The notes under the pieces are model-generated. The model saw only the letters and a list, made by a program, of their open reading frames with translations, had not been told where the DNA came from and did not search any database. Shown piece by piece: positions 8,864 through 15,606 of a stretch of 50,094 nucleotides of DNA (position 1 is its first letter; each line of letters starts with the position of its first letter). Origin of the DNA: Treponema sp. (GTDB lineage Bacteria; Spirochaetota; Spirochaetia; Treponematales; Treponemataceae). The stretch lies in NCBI GenBank assembly GCA_017548565.1, contig JAFYZU010000048.1:1-50094 (forward strand). The letters run 5' to 3'. Position numbers and translations under genes: made by a program.

Positions 8864-9964
8864 TTAATCAAAAAAACCTTTTACTTTTAGAAGTTCGGCG
8901 TTTAAGATTCCACCGAGGGCGGCACCACGTTTTGTGTTGTGGCTCAGGGCTACAAACTTTACGTCGAAAACGTTACATGGGCGGAGGCGGCCGATTACAC
9001 AGGCCATGCCTTTTTCTGTTTCACGGTCGCGGCGAGGCTGAGGACGGTTTTCTTCGTGGCGAACAACAATCGGATGTTCTGGAGCCGAAGGAAGCTTTAA
9101 TTCCTGTGGAACAGAAGTGTAGCTTGTCCATACGCGTTCAATTTCTTCGAGGCTTGGTTTTTTGTCATCAGGTAAATCAAACTCTAAAGAAACACAGGCT
9201 GTATGTCCGTCTACAACCGGAACACGTGTACATGTAGAAGAAACAACAGGCTTATCTGCATTTACGATTTTTCCGTCTTTTACAGAACCCAAAATCTTGA
9301 GACATTCCTTTTCTGTCTTTTCTTCTTCGCCGCCGATGTATGGAACAATATTGTCTATCATATCGAACGAAGGAACACCAGGATAACCTGCTCCGCTTGT
9401 TGCCTGCAGTGTTGTTACAATCATCCTCTTTACCGGGTATCCGGCCTGAATGAGTGCGTGAAGAGGCATCATGTATGTCTGAAGCGAACAGTTTGGTTTT
9501 ACTGCAATAAAGCCCTTGTCCCAGCCGTTATGCTTTTTCTGTGCTTCAATTACATCAAGATGAGCATAGTTGATTTCAGGAACGAGCATAGGAACATCTT
9601 CTGTCCAGCGGTTTGCAGAAGCATTACTTACTACTGGAATTCCTTCCTTTGCGTATGCTGCTTCGAGTGCCTTGATGTCATCCTTTTTAGGAAGCTCGAG
9701 GGCACTGAATACAAACTGACACTTACCTATTGCTTTTTCTGCAAGGTTTGCATCTTCTACCATCAGGTTTGCAACACCGTCCGGAATATTTTCACCAATG
9801 AGCCAGCGGTTACTGACTGCATCCTTATATAACTGACCTGCTGAACGTGGACTTGCTGCAACATATGTTACTTCGAACCACGGATGATTTTCCAGAAGTT
9901 TGATGTAACGCTGTCCTACCATTCCTGTTGCGCCTAATACACCAACTTTAATCTTATCTGCCAT
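8864..9964 (-). CDS. asd: Aspartate-semialdehyde dehydrogenase
   Basis: A 366-residue enzyme that reduces aspartyl phosphate to aspartate semialdehyde with NADPH, the branch point to lysine/diaminopimelate, threonine and methionine. The N-terminal NADP motif is VGVLGATGMVGQRYIKLL (about 7-24). The catalytic cysteine lies in VKPNCSLQTYMMPLHAL (about 154-170), followed by ATSGAGYPG and IVPYIGGEEEKTEKE. Length and 'PNCSLQT' match the archaeal/fungal-type Asd subgroup (about 350 residues). It is the last gene of a minus-strand operon after dapA and add; its ATG lies inside the end of add (11-base overlap), so translation is probably coupled. A strong terminator follows. Confidence 0.95.
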   Translation of the reverse strand: MADKIKVGVLGATGMVGQRYIKLLENHPWFEVTYVAASPRSAGQLYKDAVSNRWLIGENIPDGVANLMVEDANLAEKAIGKCQFVFSALELPKKDDIKALEAAYAKEGIPVVSNASANRWTEDVPMLVPEINYAHLDVIEAQKKHNGWDKGFIAVKPNCSLQTYMMPLHALIQAGYPVKRMIVTTLQATSGAGYPGVPSFDMIDNIVPYIGGEEEKTEKECLKILGSVKDGKIVNADKPVVSSTCTRVPVVDGHTACVSLEFDLPDDKKPSLEEIERVWTSYTSVPQELKLPSAPEHPIVVRHEENRPQPRRDRETEKGMACVIGRLRPCNVFDVKFVALSHNTKRGAALGGILNAELLKVKGFFD

Positions 9965-10928
9965 TTATTTTCTCCTTCAAAATCTTCTTATATTCATCGC
10001 TGCAGAATGCCGATTCAACTGCATTGAGCAGGAACTGTGTTTTTTCATCAAAAGTGATGCCGTACTTTTTTTCTATATACTCATACTCCTGTTTTAAAGT
10101 CGTACGAAGTATTGCAGGATCATCCGTATTGATTGTGACCTTCACGCCTTTTTCCATCAGACTTCGTAAAGGATAGTTTTCCATATCTTCAACTGCCCTT
10201 GTACATCTGTTGCTTGAAGGACACATCTCGAGCGGGATTTTATGCTCTGCAACATATTCCACTAAAGAAGGATCTTCGTAAATCCTTACTCCATGTCCTA
10301 TTCTTACAGCACCCGATTCAATCGCACTCCAGACACTTTCAGGTCCGTCTGCTTCTCCTGCATGAATTGTAAAAGGAATATTCTTTTTCTTAGCCAGAAG
10401 AAATTCTTCCTTAAAATCCTTTGTCTTAAAAAGAGCTTCGGCTCCGGCTAAATCCAGGGCCACAACCCCTTCATCCTTTACAAGATATTTTTCTGCAACT
10501 TCGATTGTCTCTAAGTTTTCTTTCTGATTCACATCGGCTCGCATGAGGCACAGAATAAGATTTGTATGTAAATCAGATTTTTTAAGACCATCTAAAGCTG
10601 CCAAAACAACTTCGTCCTGATTAAGACCGTTTACACAATGCTTCTGCGGAGCAAACCTGAGCTCAAGATATTCAAACCCCTGAGCCTTACAATCTTCCTG
10701 AACAAGTCTTACTGCTTCTGATATTCCTTGTTTTGTCTGTAAAAGTCTTAAAGGAAGACCAAAGCATTCAAGAAAATCATTCAGACTCTGGCAGGTTTGC
10801 GGAACAGAAAGCTTACGGATTAATTCATCATCAGTCTTAGAAGGTAATTCTATGTTCTGAAGCCTTGCAAGCTTTTTTGCTATTTCCGGTGTTATAGATC
10901 CGTCTAAGTGGCAGTGTAAATCAATCAC
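9954..10928 (-). CDS. add: Adenosine deaminase
   Basis: A 324-residue zinc amidohydrolase that converts adenosine to inosine (purine salvage). Zinc ligands are in DLHCHLDGS near the N-terminus. The glycine-rich substrate motif and third His lie in FTIHAGEADGPESVW, the catalytic His in RIGHGVRI, and the final Asp pair in VTINTDDPAI. Spacing and length are standard for the family. It sits between dapA (30-base gap) and asd (11-base overlap) on the same strand, an odd partner for lysine-pathway genes; ammonia release or purine supply are possible links, but co-transcription may be incidental. Adenine deaminase is less likely because the active-site set is the adenosine deaminase one. Confidence 0.92.
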   Translation of the reverse strand: MIDLHCHLDGSITPEIAKKLARLQNIELPSKTDDELIRKLSVPQTCQSLNDFLECFGLPLRLLQTKQGISEAVRLVQEDCKAQGFEYLELRFAPQKHCVNGLNQDEVVLAALDGLKKSDLHTNLILCLMRADVNQKENLETIEVAEKYLVKDEGVVALDLAGAEALFKTKDFKEEFLLAKKKNIPFTIHAGEADGPESVWSAIESGAVRIGHGVRIYEDPSLVEYVAEHKIPLEMCPSSNRCTRAVEDMENYPLRSLMEKGVKVTINTDDPAILRTTLKQEYEYIEKKYGITFDEKTQFLLNAVESAFCSDEYKKILKEKINGR

Positions 10929-10958
10929 TGTGGACTCCCAAAACGAAAATCAGAGCGA

Positions 10959-11873
10959 TTAAAGTTTACAGTCTTTAATTGCTTTTTCGATTATCTTCTT
11001 TGCATCTGCATTAACTTCTACCAAAGGAAGTCTTAAGGTTCCGGCCGGCATCTTCTTACAGTTCATTGCATATTTGATTGAACTTGGATTACCGTCAGAG
11101 AATTCTGCCTTAAAGAATGGTGCAAGTCTGTAATGAATCTCGCGTCCCTTCTTGAAATCTCCTTCAAGACATGCAGTTGCAAGTTCATGCATAAGGGCTG
11201 GAATCATGTTTGAAGCAACAGAAATAATTCCGTCTCCACCGGCTGCAATCAAAGGAAGTGTCAATGCATCATCCCCCGAGAGTACAGCAAAATCAGGATG
11301 CTTTGCCTTTACATTACCGATTACTTCCATCATCTGAGCAACTGAGCCTGAAGCTTCCTTTACACCAGCGATGTTTGGAAGATCTGCAATGCGTGCAAGT
11401 AAATCTGTAGGAATGTTCAAGCCTGTTCTTCCCTGAATGTTGTAAACGATGATTGGAATACCAACCTTGCTTACTGCAGCAAAATGCTGATAGATACCTT
11501 CTTTTGAAGGTTTATTATAGTAAGGTGTAACTACCAGAGCGGCGTCTGCACCTGCTTTTTTTGCTCTTTCACAATATGCCACTGCATCCTTTGTATTGTT
11601 AGAACCTGCTCCCAAAATTACAGGGATTTTTTTACCTGCAGCTTTTTCGAATGCGCGAACCTCTTCAAATACAATCTGAATAATCTTGTCTTCTTCTTCA
11701 CCAGGTCGTTCGTCCAAAGTTGGAGTTTCTGCAGTGGTTCCAAGAGGAACAAGACCATCAATGCCTTCGGAAAGCTGATGTTTGACATTTTTGCGGAAGC
11801 CCTCAAAATCAACTGAACCGTCTTTGTTCATAGGTGTAATTAAAGCCGTAAAAGCACCACGAAAAATATTCAT
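10959..11873 (-). CDS. dapA: 4-Hydroxy-tetrahydrodipicolinate synthase
   Basis: A 304-residue TIM-barrel enzyme that condenses pyruvate with aspartate semialdehyde, the first committed step to diaminopimelate and lysine. Motifs include FRGAFTALITPMNKDGSVD at the N-terminus, the G-T-T-A-E substrate loop (VPLGTTAETPTL), YYNKPSKEGIYQHF and the Schiff-base lysine in IAGVKEASGS. The ATG follows AGGAGG by 6 bases. It heads the operon dapA-add-asd, and asd supplies one of its substrates. A roughly 200-base leader with a 42-base direct repeat and several alternative hairpins precedes it, so post-initiation control is likely. That leader does not resemble the lysine riboswitch. Confidence 0.95.
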   Translation of the reverse strand: MNIFRGAFTALITPMNKDGSVDFEGFRKNVKHQLSEGIDGLVPLGTTAETPTLDERPGEEEDKIIQIVFEEVRAFEKAAGKKIPVILGAGSNNTKDAVAYCERAKKAGADAALVVTPYYNKPSKEGIYQHFAAVSKVGIPIIVYNIQGRTGLNIPTDLLARIADLPNIAGVKEASGSVAQMMEVIGNVKAKHPDFAVLSGDDALTLPLIAAGGDGIISVASNMIPALMHELATACLEGDFKKGREIHYRLAPFFKAEFSDGNPSSIKYAMNCKKMPAGTLRLPLVEVNADAKKIIEKAIKDCKL

Positions 11874-11874
11874 A

Positions 11875-11916
11875 TATTCCTCCTAAAAAAATTGTGAGCA
11901 AATTATCAAATTTGCG
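11875..11916 (-). repeat. 42-bp direct repeat, copy proximal to dapA
   Basis: This copy includes the dapA ribosome binding site. Read on the minus strand it holds a perfect 18-base hairpin GCAAATT-TGAT-AATTTGC (11898-11915) and then a run of T, AGGAGG and AATA just before the dapA ATG. It is identical over 42 bases to the copy at 12029-12070, 154 bases upstream in the leader. Confidence 0.9.
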
Positions 11917-12028
11917 AATCATTTTTTTCACACATTCGCAATGAAATGAGAATGTGCTTTATATTCTTAAGTTTCCGTAAGGAAACTTATAAAACAGGAA
12001 CTGACGCAATTTCAGGCAGTTTCTGTTT
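11913..12028 (-). promoter_or_regulatory. Structured dapA leader with alternative hairpins
   Basis: The spacer between the two 42-base repeats can fold in competing ways. TGCGAAT (11913-11919) can pair with ATTCGCA (11934-11940). CACATTC (11931-11937) can pair with GAATGTG (11950-11956), which excludes the first. A stable AAGTTTCC-GTAA-GGAAACTT hairpin lies at 11969-11988, and 12 bases at 11992-12003 pair with 12017-12028 with one mismatch. Mutually exclusive stems ahead of a biosynthetic operon suggest attenuation or translational control. I recognise no named riboswitch, and there is no obvious Lys-rich leader peptide. Confidence 0.5.
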
Positions 12029-12070
12029 TATTCCTCCTAAAAAAATTGTGAGCAAATTATCAAATTTGCG
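12029..12070 (-). repeat. 42-bp direct repeat, copy distal to dapA
   Basis: Identical to 11875-11916, including the 18-base hairpin (12052-12069) and an AGGAGG Shine-Dalgarno sequence (12033-12038 in complement). Here no ATG follows the AGGAGG; the nearest candidates are a CTG or TTG opening frames of 10 and 16 codons. It lies at the expected 5' end of the dapA transcript, so it could act as a decoy ribosome site or a second protein-binding site. Confidence 0.85.
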
Positions 12071-12085
12071 TTTATTTTTGGAATG

Positions 12086-12114
12086 ATTTTATATTTTTTT
12101 CCATTTAAATTCAA
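12086..12114 (-). promoter_or_regulatory. Predicted dapA operon promoter
   Basis: On the minus strand TTGAAT (12114-12109) is followed after 17 bases by TAAAAT (12091-12086), a plausible sigma-70 promoter. Transcription would begin near 12080, just before the distal 42-base repeat, making a leader of about 205 bases. The rest of the gap to dacA (12115-12170) probably carries the divergent promoter for that gene. Confidence 0.45.
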
Positions 12115-12170
12115 TTAGTATCCTTAATGATTATATTTATTCTTTCATCTAATTCTGTTAAAATTACCCT

Positions 12171-13610
12171 ATGAATGCAAAGAAAAACGACACAAAAAAA
12201 CTATCGCCGACTATCCGGGCAAAAATAATAATCTCTTCTTTAACTGCAATCCTCATTCTTTTTATCGGACTCATTGCAATCCGTTCGGTAAAGCTTAAAA
12301 ATGCAGTACCTTCAGAATTAACTCATCTTCAGCAGGTTGAGCTTGAAACAGTTATAAACGAAAAATATCCTGAGCGGAACAAAATAATTCATGAGCTTCC
12401 GTTCAAAGCATCTAAGGCAGAGCTTGACGTTTACGCAGAATCTGTAATTTTAATCGATACTGCAACCGGAGATATCCTTTATGAAAAAAATGCAGATGAA
12501 ATAATTCCCCCTGCAAGCCTGACAAAGCTCTTTGCAATGTATGTCGTTGAACAGGAAATAGAAAATGGTAATCTCTCGTACAATTCCATTATACCAATCC
12601 CGGAAGAAGCCTATGCGTGCAACATGCCTCCTCATTCTTCTCTTATGTTTTTAGGAGAAGGACATAAAGTAACGCTCGAAGAATTAATTCTTGGACTTTC
12701 AATTGCTTCCGGTAATGATGCCGCTTATGCACTTGCCTATACAATCAGCGGAAGCATGGAAGCCTTTATTGAACGGATGAATGCCGCCGCACTCTCTCTT
12801 GGATTAAAGAATACTCATTTTACAGAAGCTTCGGGCTACAGCGAAGAAAATTGTACGACAGCACGAGAGATGGCAGCATTCTGCAGGATTTATCTTAATA
12901 AATATCCTCAATCACTTCAGAAATTTCATTCCGTCAGAAGCTTTACTTATCCAAAGCCCCAGAACATGGCAGATGGTGATGTTTACAAGGCACAGGACTG
13001 GTCAAACGGGCTTCCTTCCCACATAACAATGGGAATTACACAAAAAAACACAAATCCTCTGCTAGATATTCTTCCGGGCTGTGACGGTCTGAAAACAGGT
13101 TATATTCAGGAAAGCGGCTATAATCTTGCACTTACCGCAGTAAATAATCAGACACGATTTTTAAGCATAACGATGAAAGGACCGGGAAACAATACACAGC
13201 AGGGACAGGAAGGACGCATTCACGACGGAAAAGAACTCATGAATTTTGCTTTCGGTTCTTTTGCCGATTACAATGATACACAGGCAATTAAGGATTATAA
13301 AATCTATGTACCCGGTTCAAAAGAAATATCAATCAATCTTACTCCGGCATACAAAGAAACTGCCGTCTGCGTTCCTTATCTTACTGGAAATTCAATGGCT
13401 GAAAATCTCTCGAACGTGCGCATTACAGTTGAGCTTCCGTCAAAGCTTAAAGGAAAAATCAATACAGGGACACAATACGGAGTAATAACTGTATCACTTG
13501 AAGACTATATTCTTGAACAGATTCCTCTTGTTGCCGACAGAACAGTAAAATCACGTAATTTCATCTTTTCGTTCATAGACAGCATCATTCTTAAATTTAT
13601 GAAAAAATAA
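12171..13610 (+). CDS. D-alanyl-D-alanine carboxypeptidase (S11, PBP5-like)
   Basis: A 479-residue penicillin-binding protein of the DacA/S11 family, which trims the terminal D-Ala from peptidoglycan stem peptides. An N-terminal membrane segment (about 18-38) is an uncleaved anchor or signal. The catalytic motifs are complete: S-L-T-K at 116-119 (in PPASLTKLFAMYV), S-G-N at 180-182 (SIASGNDAAYAL) and K-T-G in CDGLKTGYIQESGYNL. A beta-rich PBP5 C-terminal domain and a short hydrophobic or amphipathic end (FIFSFIDSIILKFMKK) follow; the latter is typical of membrane-hugging PBP5 enzymes. It is transcribed divergently from dapA, pairing a wall-maturation enzyme with the diaminopimelate pathway. 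Confidence 0.92.
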   Translation: MNAKKNDTKKLSPTIRAKIIISSLTAILILFIGLIAIRSVKLKNAVPSELTHLQQVELETVINEKYPERNKIIHELPFKASKAELDVYAESVILIDTATGDILYEKNADEIIPPASLTKLFAMYVVEQEIENGNLSYNSIIPIPEEAYACNMPPHSSLMFLGEGHKVTLEELILGLSIASGNDAAYALAYTISGSMEAFIERMNAAALSLGLKNTHFTEASGYSEENCTTAREMAAFCRIYLNKYPQSLQKFHSVRSFTYPKPQNMADGDVYKAQDWSNGLPSHITMGITQKNTNPLLDILPGCDGLKTGYIQESGYNLALTAVNNQTRFLSITMKGPGNNTQQGQEGRIHDGKELMNFAFGSFADYNDTQAIKDYKIYVPGSKEISINLTPAYKETAVCVPYLTGNSMAENLSNVRITVELPSKLKGKINTGTQYGVITVSLEDYILEQIPLVADRTVKSRNFIFSFIDSIILKFMKK

Positions 13611-13710
13611 AACTCATCTTTCGGAAAACTGTGTTATAATATTAGTTAAACTCTGTAAAATCCAGTTTGCGGGGTTTAACATTAAACTGTAATTTTCAAG
13701 GGGGAAGATA

Positions 13711-14430
13711 ATGGATGTTCATAACCTGATGGAAGATGTAGTTATTCAGAATGTAAACAAGCTTTATGACGAGGTAAAGAAAGAAAATCCCGCCTGGCTT
13801 TCATGTGACTGTAAAAACTGCAGGCTTGATGCAATCAGTTATGTTTTAAACAGAATTCCTCCGAAATATGTTGTTTCAGGACGAGGCGTTACGCATAGTG
13901 CCGATGATTTACAGGACCTTCAGTTAAAGGCAGACATTGATTCACTGGCACTTGAAGGAATACGTACGGTTAATTCAACAAAAAGACCATTTCATTCACA
14001 GCGAAGAACCGATTGTGTTGCAAATACCTCTCATATTCCATCGTATAACTTTTCAATCTTTACAGGAACTATACTGGACGGCTCGAATTTTGAACCCGTA
14101 ACAGGTGCAACGGTTACCTTAAAATATAACGGTGAACCAGTTGAGATGATTGATAAAACATGGGTTAATCCTTACATCACCTGTAAAAGCACAAAGGGCT
14201 CTTATACCTTCTGGATGAAAAGTCTTCCCGCTGAAAAAGAAGGCATTTTTAAAAAATTCAATTTTACTCTAGAAATAAGCGCTCCTTCGTACACTACGAC
14301 TACCTTCCATTTTGAAGTTCCATGCACAAGCGATGCGTATGTTAAAAATGAACTTGATTCAACCTTCTCCCTGAAGCTCAAGGATTTAATTATTTTTAAA
14401 GACAACATCGTAAATCCTATGGAAAACTAA
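13711..14430 (+). CDS. ComFB-domain protein with beta-sandwich tail
   Basis: A 239-residue cytoplasmic-type protein (no signal). Residues 1-62 match the ComFB family: an N-terminal helix (HNLMEDVVIQNVNKLYDEV), a cysteine cluster SCDCKNC (Cys32, 34, 37) that probably binds zinc, then RLDAISYVLNRIPPKYVVS. ComFB-type proteins in cyanobacteria have been reported as cyclic-di-GMP receptors; transfer of that role here is inference. Residues about 110-235 form a separate beta-rich region (GTILDGSNFEPVTGATVTL) like carboxypeptidase-regulatory or CNA-B domains, an unusual partner for ComFB. A TATAAT-like -10 lies at 13635-13640 and AAGGGGGAAG precedes the ATG. The next genes are an FtsH-like AAA protein and, convergent, an EAL phosphodiesterase. 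Confidence 0.7.
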   Translation: MDVHNLMEDVVIQNVNKLYDEVKKENPAWLSCDCKNCRLDAISYVLNRIPPKYVVSGRGVTHSADDLQDLQLKADIDSLALEGIRTVNSTKRPFHSQRRTDCVANTSHIPSYNFSIFTGTILDGSNFEPVTGATVTLKYNGEPVEMIDKTWVNPYITCKSTKGSYTFWMKSLPAEKEGIFKKFNFTLEISAPSYTTTTFHFEVPCTSDAYVKNELDSTFSLKLKDLIIFKDNIVNPMEN

Positions 14431-14457
14431 AAACTATATTTACAGGATAAAAGACTC

Positions 14458-15606
14458 ATGAACAAAAAAATAAAAAGAATATTCATTACAATAATCTTTA
14501 TTGCGGCTGCAGGAACAGGAACATTTTTTTATTTAGCAGACAAGATTTATAAACTGCCACAGGTTTCGTATTCCTCTTTCTATTCAGATGTTGAACAGAA
14601 TAAAATAAAATCTGTTACGATTGACCATAACAGTCTTTTTGTAAAGACAATAAATGATATGATTGAATACGAAACAGTAAATCCTGATTCGCCGTTACTG
14701 AAAGAATTTCTTCTTAAACATAATGTTGAAGTAATTGAACACAAGGATGCTTCTTCAATTATATCACTGATTTTTGATATTCTGTTTTATGCGATTTTTT
14801 TCATTATTTTATTCGTTGTTTTCAGAAAAATCATTTCTCCGAATACGTTCAAGGTTGTACATAAAACCGGCGTAAAATTCAGCGATGTTGTAGGGATGGA
14901 AAACCTCAAGCGTGATATGACGCAGGTTATTCAGATAATGAAAAATCCTAAGGAATATGCAAAGCGTGGAATAAGAATGCCAAAAGGAATCCTGCTTGAA
15001 GGAGATCCCGGTAACGGAAAAACTTTATTTGCAAAAGCACTTGCAGGCGAAGCAAAAATCAATTTTATTCCCGCAAAAGCAACTGATTTTGAAAGCATGC
15101 TCATGGCAATCGGGCCGATGAAAGTGAAGCTCCTTTTCCGCAAAGCAAGAAGAAAAGCACCATGCATTGTCTTTATTGATGAATTTGACGGAATAGGAAC
15201 AAGAAGAAATTATACAGGCTCTGCACTTGAAACAGAAAATACAAGAATCGTAACTTCTATGTTAAACGAACTGGACGGCTTTGAACCTTCGAGCGGTGTA
15301 CTTGTATTGGCGGCAACAAACAGCATAAGTGCCCTTGATCCTGCCTTAATCCGCCCCGGAAGATTCGATGCACGCTTTACGGTTCCTTACCCTGACAGAG
15401 CAGCCCGGGAAGAACTCATAAGGATGTATACAAAGCAGAAATCTCCTGCCAGTGAATGTACGGTAAATATCCTGTGCAACATTTTCGACGGATTTTCATG
15501 TGCAAAGATTGAATCAGTTTTGAATAAGGCTGCGCTTCTTGCTGAACAGGACAACAGGGAAACGTTTACGACGGATGATGTAAGACAGGCAATAAAAGAA
15601 AACTAA
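14458..15606 (+). CDS. FtsH-like AAA ATPase lacking the protease domain
   Basis: A 382-residue membrane protein with the FtsH N-terminal layout: TM helix (about 8-26), a small periplasmic FtsH-ext-like domain (VSYSSFYSDVEQNKIKSVTI), a second TM (about 101-124), then one AAA module. Walker A is GDPGNGKT (182-189), Walker B IVFIDEFD (Asp241, Glu242), and the second region of homology is LDPALIRPGRFD with arginine fingers 299 and 302. The protein stops after the AAA lid, so the M41 metalloprotease domain with HEXXH (about 200 residues) is missing. In the pore loop the FtsH 'MFVGVG' reads MLMAIG, so the aromatic that grips substrate is Leu215. This argues for a non-proteolytic or regulatory role. 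It follows the ComFB-like gene by 27 bases, and its stop overlaps that of the convergent EAL gene. Confidence 0.85.
   Translation: MNKKIKRIFITIIFIAAAGTGTFFYLADKIYKLPQVSYSSFYSDVEQNKIKSVTIDHNSLFVKTINDMIEYETVNPDSPLLKEFLLKHNVEVIEHKDASSIISLIFDILFYAIFFIILFVVFRKIISPNTFKVVHKTGVKFSDVVGMENLKRDMTQVIQIMKNPKEYAKRGIRMPKGILLEGDPGNGKTLFAKALAGEAKINFIPAKATDFESMLMAIGPMKVKLLFRKARRKAPCIVFIDEFDGIGTRRNYTGSALETENTRIVTSMLNELDGFEPSSGVLVLAATNSISALDPALIRPGRFDARFTVPYPDRAAREELIRMYTKQKSPASECTVNILCNIFDGFSCAKIESVLNKAALLAEQDNRETFTTDDVRQAIKEN

Noticed and set aside
9203-9832. 209-codon open frame on the plus strand
   Set aside because: Lies antisense within asd, whose enzyme motifs are complete; the plus-strand product is rich in Cys and Tyr with no recognisable domain.
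11875-12114. Lysine riboswitch upstream of dapA
   Set aside because: The conserved L-box core segments are not present; the leader has repeats and hairpins of a different kind.
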